A DNA stretch of 64,000 nucleotides. Source: Ruminococcus champanellensis 18P13 = JCM 17042 (lineage in GTDB: Bacteria; Bacillota; Clostridia; Oscillospirales; Ruminococcaceae). Below, one piece after another: positions 36,293 through 44,749 of the stretch. The stretch spans positions 2,455,252-2,519,251 of the forward strand of contig NC_021039.1 of assembly GCF_000210095.1 (NCBI RefSeq), written 5' to 3'. The translations under genes were made by a program, and so were the position numbers. The notes beneath the pieces were generated by a model. That model ran no database searches. It had not been told where the DNA came from and saw only the letters and a program-made list of their open reading frames with translations. How positions within the stretch are numbered: the first letter of the stretch is position 1; each line of letters begins with the position of its first letter.

Positions 36293-36898
36293 TTACAAAT
36301 TCTCCGTCTTGAAGGTGGTGTATCCTTCATAGGAATAGCTGTGGTCAATGCCCTTCATGTAGACTTCACGGCTGGATACATCCGCCGTCAGCGCAGCCTT
36401 CAGCAGCACCTTGATCTCTGTATCCCGAATGGGGCTGCGCTCCATGGCAAGCAGATAATCCTCCTTGTCCACCCGGCTCCAGTCCACCACCTGACCGATG
36501 CCCCGTTTCAGCATCCAGTCCAGCCAGATCCGGGTGCTGCGTCCGTTTCCGTCCCGAAAAGGGTGGGCAACGTTCATCTCCACATACTTCTCGACAATCT
36601 GGTCAAAGGTGGACTGGGGCATCCTGTCGATGCTGTCCAGTGCCGCTTCCAGATACAGCAGAGGTGCAAAGCGGAAGTTTCCCTTTGCCAGATTGACCGT
36701 GCGGATCTTTCCTGCAAAGGGGTAAAGATCCGCAAACAGATGCCTATGAATCTCCTGCAAAGCCGCAAAGGTACCCACCGGCAAGGCATCCAGAGTACCG
36801 CTTTCAAACAGCCACACGGCTTTTTTCTTGCTGATCCGTTCCTCTTCCCGGGCAAGCACCGCAGAATCGGTGATGCCCAGCTTATTTTCCAGTGCCAT
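36293..36898 (-). CDS. Fic-domain AMP-transferase, class III with C-terminal inhibitory motif
   Basis: 201-aa Fic protein. The catalytic loop H112-PFRDGNGRS is complete, so it should transfer AMP (or another nucleotide part) to a Ser/Thr/Tyr of a target. Near the C-terminus S187-Y-S-Y-E191-G192 fits the (S/T)xxxE(G/N) inhibitory helix, as in Neisseria NmFic (class III), so it would be self-inhibited and released on dissociation or modification. The target is unknown; no separate antitoxin is next to it. AAGGGGG precedes the start. It lies 32 bp downstream of the NTF2-like gene, probably one transcript. Confidence 0.9.
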   Translation of the reverse strand: MALENKLGITDSAVLAREEERISKKKAVWLFESGTLDALPVGTFAALQEIHRHLFADLYPFAGKIRTVNLAKGNFRFAPLLYLEAALDSIDRMPQSTFDQIVEKYVEMNVAHPFRDGNGRSTRIWLDWMLKRGIGQVVDWSRVDKEDYLLAMERSPIRDTEIKVLLKAALTADVSSREVYMKGIDHSYSYEGYTTFKTENL

Positions 36899-36930
36899 AT
36901 AATTCCCCCTTGCGGATCGACGGCATTGCC

Positions 36931-37287
36931 TTATCCGATCCGATGATCCATATTGAACACAGCCTTCCAGTTGCCCTCGATGTTCCGCCAGGTGGTAGTC
37001 ACCCGGAACGTCCCGGCAAGCTCCTGGTTCGCCGGATCGCTGACCTGGGTGCGGACAACGTAGTGCACCTGCACACTGTCCACGTCCTGGTTCACGATCT
37101 CGAACTGCTCCAGAATGAAGGAGGCGCAGTCAAATTCCGGAATGATCCGGGCATACTCTGCGCCAGTGCAGCGCTGTCCCCCACAGACCATCACCGCATC
37201 CGGGGATACCACCTCCAGAAACGCCTCCGGATCCCGGTGCTTTGCCGCCTCCCACATTCTCACTTCAAGCTCATAAATATACGCCAT
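36931..37287 (-). CDS. NTF2-like/SnoaL-fold protein (DUF4440 type)
   Basis: 118-aa soluble protein. The pattern YIYELEVRMWEAAKHRDPEAF, SPDAVMVCGGQRCTGAEYAR and TTTWRNIEGNWKAVFNMDHR is that of the NTF2-like superfamily with the DUF4440 layout. Such proteins bind small ligands or are minor enzymes; function here is unknown. Start at 37287 follows AGGAGGAACAGGA. Shares a promoter with the Fic gene. Confidence 0.78.
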   Translation of the reverse strand: MAYIYELEVRMWEAAKHRDPEAFLEVVSPDAVMVCGGQRCTGAEYARIIPEFDCASFILEQFEIVNQDVDSVQVHYVVRTQVSDPANQELAGTFRVTTTWRNIEGNWKAVFNMDHRIG

Positions 37288-37355
37288 TCCTGTTCCTCCT
37301 GTATCCCATTTCCCATATCCGTTCCGTATTTGTTCCGTCCTTTTATACAAGCTAT

Positions 37356-37385
37356 ATTATATCACACGCTCCGCACAAAAAACAA
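37356..37385 (-). promoter_or_regulatory. Promoter of the NTF2-like/Fic unit
   Basis: Minus strand TTGTTT (37380-37385), 18-bp spacer, TATAAT (37356-37361). Confidence 0.65.
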
Positions 37386-37455
37386 TTGCCTTTTTCCCCA
37401 AAAGCGTGTATAATAGTAATATGCATGTTGTGTGGAATGTGTGCAAAGGCGGAAA

Positions 37456-37522
37456 TGAATAATTATACTGTATATTCAGCATAATATCCAGAATTATACG
37501 AGAAAATATGCATAATTATTCA
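37456..37522 (+). promoter_or_regulatory. ArgR-type operator boxes upstream of argG
   Basis: TGCATAATTATTCA (37509-37522) is a full match to the ARG-box pattern TGNATWWWWATNCA and TGAATAATTATACT (37456-37469) matches 13 of 14. The proximal box ends 8 bp before the -35 hexamer. Binding of ArgR with arginine would repress argG; argR itself is not in the window. Confidence 0.7.
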
Positions 37523-37530
37523 GAAACCCC

Positions 37531-37558
37531 TTGACAAATCCACAGAAGGGTGTATAAT
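37531..37558 (+). promoter_or_regulatory. argG promoter
   Basis: TTGACA (37531-37536), 16-bp spacer, TATAAT (37553-37558). With the ARG boxes and divergent promoter this fills the 315-bp gap 37288-37602. Confidence 0.88.
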
Positions 37559-37602
37559 AAGGCTATACCAAGTATTGAACATCAAACAGGAGGTTCTCAA
37601 CA

Positions 37603-38832
37603 ATGGCAAAGGAAATCAAAAAGGTCGTACTGGCATACTCCGGCGGTCTGGACACATCCATCATCATTCCGTGGCTGAAGGAAAACTACAACAACTGCGA
37701 GGTCATCGCAGTATCCGGCGACGTAGGGCAGGGCACCGAGCTGGACGGTCTGGAGGAAAAGGCAAAGAAGACCGGCGCATCCAAGCTGATCGTTGCAGAT
37801 CTGAAGAAGGAATTCATCGAAGATTATGTATACCCCACCGTGAAGGCAGGGGCAGTTTACGAGAACCGCTATCTGCTGGGCACCTCCTTTGCACGGCCCA
37901 TTATCGCAAAGCGCATTGCTGAGATCGCACTGGCGGAGGGGGCTGACGCCATCTGCCACGGCTGCACCGGCAAGGGCAATGACCAGGTTCGGTTTGAGCT
38001 TGCCATCAAGGCATTTGCACCGGATATGGAGATCATCGCACCCTGGAGAATCTGGAGCATCAAGTCCCGGGACGAGGAGATCGATTACGCAGAGGCTCAC
38101 AACATTCCCCTGAAGATCAACCGGGAAACCAACTACTCCAAGGACAAGAACCTGTGGCATCTGTCCCACGAGGGTCTGGATCTGGAGGATCCGGCAAACG
38201 AGCCCCAGTACAACAAGCCGGGCTTCCTGGAGCTGGGCGTTTCTCCGGAAATGGCGCCCGACAAGCCCACCTACATCACCATCCACTTTGAAAAGGGCGT
38301 ACCCACCATGCTGGACGGCAAGGAGCTGGACGGTGTGGGTATGGTCTCCGCACTGAACAAGCTGGGCGGCGAGAACGGCATCGGTCTGGCTGACCTGGTG
38401 GAGAACCGTCTGGTGGGCATGAAGTCCAGAGGCGTGTACGAAACCCCCGGCGGCGCCATCCTCTACCACGCACACGAGGTGCTGGAGACCATCTGCCTGG
38501 ATAAGGAAACCGCACGGATGAAGCAGTACCTGGGCATCAAGTTCGCTGACATCGTATACAACGGTCAGTGGTTCACACCTCTGCGTGAGGCGCTGAGCGC
38601 ATTTGTGGACAAGACCCAGGAAACCGTCACCGGCGACGTAAAGCTGAAGCTGTACAAGGGCAACATCATCAACGCCGGCGTTACTTCTCCCTACACCCTG
38701 TACGATGAGGAGGTTGCCACCTTCGACGCCGACAATGTATACAACCAGAAGGACAGCGCCGGATTCATCAACCTGTTCGGTCTGCCCATCAAGGTCAAGG
38801 CAAAGCTGGATCAGAAGCGGAACAACAAGTAA
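37603..38832 (+). CDS. argG: Argininosuccinate synthase
   Basis: 409-aa enzyme joining citrulline and aspartate with ATP; second-last step of arginine synthesis. The P-loop-like [30 protein letters not shown] and the [19 protein letters not shown] segment are typical. AGGAGG lies 12 nt before the ATG. It has its own ArgR-controlled promoter and is cut off from the rest of the cluster by a terminator and palindromic repeats. Confidence 0.97.
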   Translation: MAKEIKKVVLAYSGGLDTSIIIPWLKENYNNCEVIAVSGDVGQGTELDGLEEKAKKTGASKLIVADLKKEFIEDYVYPTVKAGAVYENRYLLGTSFARPIIAKRIAEIALAEGADAICHGCTGKGNDQVRFELAIKAFAPDMEIIAPWRIWSIKSRDEEIDYAEAHNIPLKINRETNYSKDKNLWHLSHEGLDLEDPANEPQYNKPGFLELGVSPEMAPDKPTYITIHFEKGVPTMLDGKELDGVGMVSALNKLGGENGIGLADLVENRLVGMKSRGVYETPGGAILYHAHEVLETICLDKETARMKQYLGIKFADIVYNGQWFTPLREALSAFVDKTQETVTGDVKLKLYKGNIINAGVTSPYTLYDEEVATFDADNVYNQKDSAGFINLFGLPIKVKAKLDQKRNNK

Positions 38833-38851
38833 TTTACCCGGAAGGATACAT

Positions 38852-38893
38852 ACACAGCACGGGCGGCAGACTCTGTCGCCCCCTGTGTTTTTT
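38852..38893 (+). terminator. argG terminator
   Basis: ACACAG/CTGTGT outer stem with an inner GGGCG/CGCCC-type stem, followed by TTTTTT. Confidence 0.7.
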
Positions 38894-38900
38894 CTGTTTT

Positions 38901-38986
38901 GGCAACAATCCACAGACACGCTTCTGTGGGATGTTGCCGCAACAGAACCCACAGGCAATACCGCACAGGGCTTGTGGGGTGCTGCC
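38901..38986. repeat. Two tandem mini-copies of the palindromic repeat
   Basis: GGCAACAATCCACAGA...TCTGTGGGATGTTGCC (38901-38938) and GGCAATACCGCACAGGG...TTGTGGGGTGCTGCC (38954-38986). Each is a hairpin with the family's GGCAAYA ends; the first has a diverged arm. Confidence 0.6.
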
Positions 38987-39014
38987 CTAACAAACATATA
39001 GGAGGATATTATTT

Positions 39015-39854
39015 ATGAAACACAACAGATTGGCTGTCGGCATCCTTGCCCTGACTCTGGCGCTGGGCATGACCGCATGCGGCGAGGACAGCAGCGCAGA
39101 TTCCACCGCTGCAACCACGGAAGCATCCACCCCCGCTTCCACAGAAGCATCCGCACAGGGGGCAACGGAGTCAACAGCGGCTACTACAGAGGCTGCTGCA
39201 ACAGAGGGGGCAACAGAGGCTGCCACCGAAGCAAAGGCAGACCCCAAGGATGCAGTGCTGCCCACCAGCTATGGGGATTCCTACTGCAAGAAATTTTCCG
39301 AGCGGTATTCCGACGAGGCTCTGACCATGGACTGCTCCATGCGTATGTCCATGCTGGGCACCCAGTTGGACTATCAGATCTACACCACCTACTCCAAGGC
39401 AAAGAATGCCATGTACTCGGAGGTCACCATGTCCGGGGGCGGCGAGACCTATTCCATTATCATGTACTGGGACAAGGACGCCTGCTACACCCTGCTGCCG
39501 GTGGAGAAGATGTATTCCGTCAAGGACGAAGGACTGGATCTGGAGGAGTACATGGAGGAAAGCGGCATGGGACAGATTACCGGCAATGCGGAGGATCTGA
39601 CCCTGGACAAGGCGGAATTTGTCACCGTAAAGGGCAAGGACTGCGTGAAGGAAACCTATCAGCTTGACCAATCCGAGGCGGCATATATTTTTGACCTTGC
39701 CACCGGGGATCTGCTGTCCATCAGCACCAGCATGGAAGGCACGGAGATTTCCAGCATGGAATTCACTACCCTCACCGGCACCTGTGACGAAAGCAAGCTG
39801 GTGATGCCGGATCTCACCGGCTACACCAAATCCGATACAGACCTGGCAAACTGA
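39015..39854 (+). CDS. Lipoprotein with Thr/Ala/Glu-rich linker, unknown function
   Basis: 279-aa lipoprotein (lipobox GMTACG), then ~50 residues of Ser/Thr/Ala/Glu low complexity and a folded C-terminal domain (~80-279). That domain alternates beta strands (MRMSMLGTQLDYQIYTTYSK, ETYSIIMYWDKDACYTLLPV) in the manner of LolA/LppX-like half-barrels, but this is only impression. It sits 24 bp before argH and may be cotranscribed; no arginine role is evident. ATAGGAGG precedes the start. Compare the smaller lipoprotein at 30491. Confidence 0.75.
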   Translation: MKHNRLAVGILALTLALGMTACGEDSSADSTAATTEASTPASTEASAQGATESTAATTEAAATEGATEAATEAKADPKDAVLPTSYGDSYCKKFSERYSDEALTMDCSMRMSMLGTQLDYQIYTTYSKAKNAMYSEVTMSGGGETYSIIMYWDKDACYTLLPVEKMYSVKDEGLDLEEYMEESGMGQITGNAEDLTLDKAEFVTVKGKDCVKETYQLDQSEAAYIFDLATGDLLSISTSMEGTEISSMEFTTLTGTCDESKLVMPDLTGYTKSDTDLAN

Positions 39855-39877
39855 TACCCGGAGAAAGGAAGAGGGCT

Positions 39878-41263
39878 ATGGCAAAATTATGGGCAGGAAG
39901 ATTCTCCAAGGAGGTTGACGAAACCGTCAACGCCTTCAATTCCTCCATCGCCTTTGACGGCAGAATGTACAAGCAGGATATCACCGGCAGCATCGCCCAC
40001 GCCACCATGCTGGGGGACTGCGGCATCATCTCTAAAGAGGACAGCCGGCAGATCATAGAGGGGCTGCAGGGGATCCTGGCGGATCTGGAATCCGGGGAAC
40101 TGGAGCTGGATCCCACGGCGGAGGATATCCACATGTTCGTGGAGGCAGAGCTGACCAAGCGGCTGGGGGATGTGGGCAAGCGGCTCCACACCGCTCGTTC
40201 CCGGAATGACCAGGTTGCACTGGATATCCGGCTGTATCTGCGGGAGGAAATGGGAGAGATCCGCAGTCTGACCGCAAAGCTGCTGCATACCCTGTGCGAT
40301 CTGGCACAGCAGCACCTGGACACCATCATGCCCGGATACACCCACCTGCAGCGGGCACAGCCCATTACCCTGGGGCATCACCTGATGGCGTATGCCCAGA
40401 TGCTGCTGCGGGATTATGACCGGCTGCTGGATACGGAAAAGCGCATGAACTACTGTCCCCTGGGCAGCTGCGCCCTGGCAGGCACCACCTACCCCATCGA
40501 CCGGCAGCAGACCGCAAAGCTGCTGGGCTTTACCGCCCCCATGGCAAACAGTCTGGACGGGGTATCCGACCGGGACAGTTGCGTGGAGCTGGCAAACGCC
40601 CTGGCGCTGCTGATGACCCACCTGTCCCGGTTCTCCGAGGAGATCATTCTCTGGTGCTCCTGGGAATTCAAGTTCATTGAGCTGGACGATGCCTACGCCA
40701 CCGGCAGTTCCATCATGCCCCAGAAGAAGAATCCGGATATCACCGAGCTGATCCGGGGCAAGACCGGCAGAGTGGTGGGGGATCTGACCACCCTGCTGGC
40801 TATGCTGAAGGGGCTGCCCCTTGCCTACAACAAGGATATGCAGGAGGACAAGGAGGCCATCTTCGACGCCATCGACAACGTGAAGCTGTGCCTGAAAACC
40901 TTTACCCCCATGCTTGCCACCATGCGTGTGCTGAAGGACAATATGCGTGCCGCCGCCGCCCGGGGCTTTATCAACGCCACCGATTGTGCGGACTATCTGG
41001 TGAAGAAGGGGCTGCCCTTCCGGGATGCCTATAAGATTACCGGCACCCTGGTTGCCGCATGCATCCGGCAGGGGCTGACTCTGGAAACCCTGCCCCTGGA
41101 GCAGTACCGGGAAATGCACCCTCTGTTCGGCGAGGACGTGTACCATGCCATCAGTCTGGACACCTGCGTCCGGGAGCGCCGTTCCGAGGGCGGTCCTGCA
41201 CCGGAATCCGTCCGGCGGCAGATCGATCTGACCCGGGCACAGATGGAGGCTTGGGGCATATGA
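39878..41263 (+). CDS. argH: Argininosuccinate lyase
   Basis: 461-aa fumarase-superfamily enzyme that splits argininosuccinate to arginine and fumarate. Signatures are ARSRNDQVALDIRLYLREEM-type helix, MPGYTHLQRAQPITLGHHL, and the flexible signature loop GSSIMPQKKNPDITELIRGK with the catalytic Ser. GAAAGGAAG precedes the ATG. Its stop overlaps the start of the next small gene (ATGA), implying coupling into the argC operon. Confidence 0.97.
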   Translation: MAKLWAGRFSKEVDETVNAFNSSIAFDGRMYKQDITGSIAHATMLGDCGIISKEDSRQIIEGLQGILADLESGELELDPTAEDIHMFVEAELTKRLGDVGKRLHTARSRNDQVALDIRLYLREEMGEIRSLTAKLLHTLCDLAQQHLDTIMPGYTHLQRAQPITLGHHLMAYAQMLLRDYDRLLDTEKRMNYCPLGSCALAGTTYPIDRQQTAKLLGFTAPMANSLDGVSDRDSCVELANALALLMTHLSRFSEEIILWCSWEFKFIELDDAYATGSSIMPQKKNPDITELIRGKTGRVVGDLTTLLAMLKGLPLAYNKDMQEDKEAIFDAIDNVKLCLKTFTPMLATMRVLKDNMRAAAARGFINATDCADYLVKKGLPFRDAYKITGTLVAACIRQGLTLETLPLEQYREMHPLFGEDVYHAISLDTCVRERRSEGGPAPESVRRQIDLTRAQMEAWGI

Positions 41264-41466
41264 AGGGCAGACAGCTGAAATTCATCCTGCTGCTGTGTAC
41301 CCTGGCGGTACTGGCATATCTGGCAGGAGAGATCCTGCTGCTGTTCGTGTTTGACAACAACAATATCTGGGTATCCCGGGGCTGGCTGATCGCCGTGTTC
41401 GTTGCAACCCTTGCCATCAGCGTATGGAAATGCCCCAGGGATCCGGATCAACACAAAGGAGAATGA
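41260..41466 (+). CDS. Small two-helix membrane protein in the arg operon
   Basis: 68-aa hydrophobic protein beginning MKGRQLKFILLLCTLAVL, with two transmembrane helices (~8-32 and ~42-58) and a polar tail (CPRDPDQHKGE). It overlaps argH by 4 bp and ends 3 bp before argC, so expression should follow the arginine genes. Not recognised; could be a small regulatory or structural membrane peptide. Confidence 0.65.
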   Translation: MKGRQLKFILLLCTLAVLAYLAGEILLLFVFDNNNIWVSRGWLIAVFVATLAISVWKCPRDPDQHKGE

Positions 41467-41469
41467 TTT

Positions 41470-42435
41470 ATGCCGGTTCAGGTTTATATTGACGGACAGG
41501 AGGGCACCACGGGACTGAAGATCCTGGAGCGCTTTGATGGCCGCAGTGACATTGCCCTGCTGAAGATCGACCCGGAAAAGCGGAAGGACAACGCAGAGCG
41601 GAAGCGGCTGATCCACCAGTCGGACATTACCTTTCTGTGCCTGCCGGACGCTGCCGCTGTGGAGGCGGTAGCCCTGGCAGAGGGCAGCAATACCCGGATC
41701 ATTGACGCATCCACCGCCCACCGGACCAATCCGGACTGGGCATACGGCTTTCCGGAGCTGAGCCCAGCGCACCGGGAAAGGATCCGCACCAGCCAGAGAG
41801 TGGCTGTGCCCGGCTGCTATGCCAGCGGCTTCATTTCCCTGGTGTATCCCCTGGTACAGGCCGGGATCCTGCCGGCGGATTACCCGGTGACCGCATACGC
41901 CCTGTCCGGCTACAGCGGCGGCGGCAAAAAGGCAATTGCCCAGTATACGGATCCGAACCGGGACAACTGCTTTGACGCACCCCGGCTCTATGCCCTGGGG
42001 CAGACCCACAAGCATATGCCGGAAATGCAGAAAATTTCCGGGCTTGCCTATCCCCCCATGTTCAATCCCATCATCTGCGACTTTTTCAACGGCATGATCG
42101 TGTGCGTGCCCATCCTGACCCGGCTGCTGCCCAAGGCAGTGACCCCGGAGCAGGTGCATGCCGCATTTGCCGCCCACTATGCAAACCAGCGCTTTGTGCA
42201 TGTGACCGCCCTCCAGGGCAGCGACGTGCTGCCGGATGGGTTCATGTCCGCAAATCCCCTTGCAGGCTCCAATGACCTGGAGGTATTCGTCTGCGGCAAC
42301 CATGACCGGATCCTGCTATGCGCACGGCTGGACAATCTGGGCAAGGGCGCATCCGGTGCGGCAGTCCAGTGTATGAATCTGATGATCGGGGCGCCGGAGG
42401 ATACCGGTCTGACCTCGGTGTATGAAAAGGAGTAA
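41470..42435 (+). CDS. argC: N-acetyl-gamma-glutamyl-phosphate reductase, type 2
   Basis: 321-aa NADPH enzyme making N-acetylglutamate semialdehyde, third step of arginine synthesis. It belongs to the shorter type 2 group: IDGQEGTTGLKILERF at the N-terminus, catalytic Cys in AVPGCYASGFISLVYP, and ALSGYSGGGKKAI. Lies directly upstream of argJ (6-bp gap). Confidence 0.93.
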   Translation: MPVQVYIDGQEGTTGLKILERFDGRSDIALLKIDPEKRKDNAERKRLIHQSDITFLCLPDAAAVEAVALAEGSNTRIIDASTAHRTNPDWAYGFPELSPAHRERIRTSQRVAVPGCYASGFISLVYPLVQAGILPADYPVTAYALSGYSGGGKKAIAQYTDPNRDNCFDAPRLYALGQTHKHMPEMQKISGLAYPPMFNPIICDFFNGMIVCVPILTRLLPKAVTPEQVHAAFAAHYANQRFVHVTALQGSDVLPDGFMSANPLAGSNDLEVFVCGNHDRILLCARLDNLGKGASGAAVQCMNLMIGAPEDTGLTSVYEKE

Positions 42436-42441
42436 GCAGCC

Positions 42442-43716
42442 ATGAAGCTTCAGAAATTTGACGGCTATACATTTGTGGAGGGAGGGGTCTGCGCTGCACA
42501 GGGCTTTCTGGCAAACGGCATCCAGTGCGGTCTTGCCCACAAGGCGCTCAGCGAGGACGCTCCCTCCCCCACCGCCGGGAAGAAGAAACATGACCTGGCA
42601 GTGATCTACGCAGAGGTACCCTGCGCTGCCGCAGCGGTCTACACCACCAACAAGGTCAAGGGCGCACCCATTCTGGTGACCCGGGAGCATCTGAAAAACG
42701 GCACCGCCCAGGCGGTGATCGTCAACTCCGTCAACGCCAACACCTGCAACCCGGACGGAGTGGAGAAGGCAACAAAAATGTGTCAGCTAGCGGCGGATGC
42801 CTTAAAGCTGGAGGAAAGCGAGATCATCGTGGCATCCACCGGGGTCATCGGACAGGTGCTGCCCATCGAGCCCATTGCCGCAGCCGTACCGGAGCTGTGC
42901 AAGGGGCTGAATCCCAAGGGAAATGCTGCCGCAGTGGAGGCAATTATGACCACCGACACCATGCCCAAGGAGATCGCCGTGTCCTTCACCCTGGGCGGAA
43001 AACCCTGCAAGCTGGGGGGCATGCTCAAGGGCAGCGGCATGATCCACCCCAACATGGCAACCACCCTGACCTTCCTGACCACGGATGCGGACATTGCCCC
43101 GGCACTGCTCCAGCAGGCTCTGTCCGATGTGGTAAAGCTGACGCTGAACCGGGTCAGCGTGGACGGGGACACCTCCACCAACGATATGGTCTGCGTGCTG
43201 GCAAACGGTAAGGCAGACAATGCCCCCATCCGCACCGCCAATGCAGACTACGACACCTTCAAGCAGGCGCTGTATGTGATCCTGCTGAACCTTGCCCGGA
43301 TGATGGCACGGGACGGAGAGGGCGCCACCAAGCTCATCACCTGCCTGTGCGAGGGTGCGCCGGACGAAAAGACGGCGGAGATCGTGGCAAAGAGCGTGAT
43401 TACCTCCAGTCTGGTGAAAACCGCAATGTTCGGCAGGGATGCCAACTGGGGCAGAATCGCCTGTGCCGCCGGGTATGCCCAGGCGGACTTTGACCTGGAA
43501 AAGCTGGACATTGACGTGGCATCCGAGAACGGCAGAATCGCCGCATGCCGGAAGGGCGTGATCCCGGACTTCTCCGAGGAGGAGGCTGCAAGGATCCTGG
43601 AGCCGGAGGAGATCCGGATCTGCATCCATCTGAACAGCGGTCTGTGCAGTGCAGTGTGCTGGGGCTGTGATCTGACCTATGACTATGTAAAGATCAACGG
43701 CGACTATCGGTCATAA
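42442..43716 (+). CDS. argJ: Ornithine acetyltransferase / N-acetylglutamate synthase
   Basis: 424-aa self-cleaving enzyme that recycles the acetyl group from acetylornithine to glutamate. The autocleavage site is in MIHPNMATTLTFL (the nucleophilic Thr becomes the N-terminus of the beta chain); KGSGMIHPNMA and DGDTSTNDMV are diagnostic. With argJ present, no argA or argE is needed for the pathway, though whether it also makes acetylglutamate de novo cannot be told from sequence. AAAGGAG precedes the start. Confidence 0.96.
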   Translation: MKLQKFDGYTFVEGGVCAAQGFLANGIQCGLAHKALSEDAPSPTAGKKKHDLAVIYAEVPCAAAAVYTTNKVKGAPILVTREHLKNGTAQAVIVNSVNANTCNPDGVEKATKMCQLAADALKLEESEIIVASTGVIGQVLPIEPIAAAVPELCKGLNPKGNAAAVEAIMTTDTMPKEIAVSFTLGGKPCKLGGMLKGSGMIHPNMATTLTFLTTDADIAPALLQQALSDVVKLTLNRVSVDGDTSTNDMVCVLANGKADNAPIRTANADYDTFKQALYVILLNLARMMARDGEGATKLITCLCEGAPDEKTAEIVAKSVITSSLVKTAMFGRDANWGRIACAAGYAQADFDLEKLDIDVASENGRIAACRKGVIPDFSEEEAARILEPEEIRICIHLNSGLCSAVCWGCDLTYDYVKINGDYRS

Positions 43717-43757
43717 GCCCGAACGGCTGCAATATCAAACAACTTGGAGTGATACAT

Positions 43758-44627
43758 ATGGAAATTCCTGAAAACATCCCGAATTCTGTCCGGTCAAAGA
43801 TTCTGATCGACGCCCTGCCCCATATCCAGCGATACAACGGCAAGATCGTGGTGGTCAAGTACGGGGGCAACGCCATGACCAACGAGGCGCTGAAGCAGGC
43901 GGTCATGAGCGATATCGTGCTGTTGTCCCTGGTGGGCATCAAGGTTGTTCTGGTACACGGGGGCGGCCCGGAAATCAACGATATGCTCCGGCGGCTGAAC
44001 ATTGAAAGTAAGTTCATCGGCGGGCTGCGGTACACGGACAAGGAAACCGTGGACGTGGTGAAGATGGTGCTTGCCGGCAAGGTGAACAAGGAGCTGGTTG
44101 CCCTTCTGGCGGAGCATCAGGGCAGCGCAGTGGGTCTGTGCGGTATTGACGGGCAGATGCTCATGGCGGAAAAGGTAGAAAGCGAGCAGGATCTGGGCTA
44201 TGTGGGTGACATCGTCAGCGTGAACACCAAGCCCATTCTGGATGCGCTGAACGGTGGGTATGTGCCGGTGATCGCCACGGTGGCAAGCAGCAAGTCCGGT
44301 CAGACCTACAACGTGAATGCGGACACGGCGGCAGCACGGATCGCCGCAGAGCTGAAGGCGGAAAATCTGATCCTCATGACGGACATTGCAGGACTGATGC
44401 GGGACAAGGACGACCCCTCCACGCTGATGCCCTTTGTGAACGTCAGCGAGGTGCCCTTCTTAAAGCGGCAGGGCATCATCTCCGGAGGCATGATCCCCAA
44501 GATCGACTGCTGCGTGGAGGCAGTACGCCGGGGCGTACACAAGACCGTTATCATCGACGGCCGGATCCCCCACTCCATCCTCATTGAGCTGCTGTCCAAC
44601 GAGGGCATCGGCACCCAGTTCAAATAA
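43758..44627 (+). CDS. argB: Acetylglutamate kinase
   Basis: 289-aa amino-acid kinase that phosphorylates N-acetylglutamate. Signatures VVVKYGGNAM, VVLVHGGGPEINDML and the C-terminal GGMIPKIDCCVEAV are present. The N-terminal extension (EIPENIPNSVRSKILIDALP) is of the kind that forms interlaced hexamers in arginine-inhibited enzymes, so feedback inhibition is likely. The ATG 43758 is chosen, with TTGGAG 8-9 nt upstream, over a GTG three codons earlier. Confidence 0.96.
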   Translation: MEIPENIPNSVRSKILIDALPHIQRYNGKIVVVKYGGNAMTNEALKQAVMSDIVLLSLVGIKVVLVHGGGPEINDMLRRLNIESKFIGGLRYTDKETVDVVKMVLAGKVNKELVALLAEHQGSAVGLCGIDGQMLMAEKVESEQDLGYVGDIVSVNTKPILDALNGGYVPVIATVASSKSGQTYNVNADTAAARIAAELKAENLILMTDIAGLMRDKDDPSTLMPFVNVSEVPFLKRQGIISGGMIPKIDCCVEAVRRGVHKTVIIDGRIPHSILIELLSNEGIGTQFK

Positions 44628-44663
44628 GACGCAAAAGTATTGACTTGTTCATAAACTAAAGCA

Positions 44664-44692
44664 TTGCAATTTTTCCTGTGTCGGGGTAAAAT
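44664..44692 (+). promoter_or_regulatory. argD promoter
   Basis: TTGCAA (44664-44669), 17-bp spacer, TAAAAT (44687-44692). No clear ARG box is seen close to it. Confidence 0.75.
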
Positions 44693-44749
44693 AAGAATGC
44701 AGGGTAAATTGCACAAAAAGCAATCCCCACAGCAAAGGAGATTATCCGA

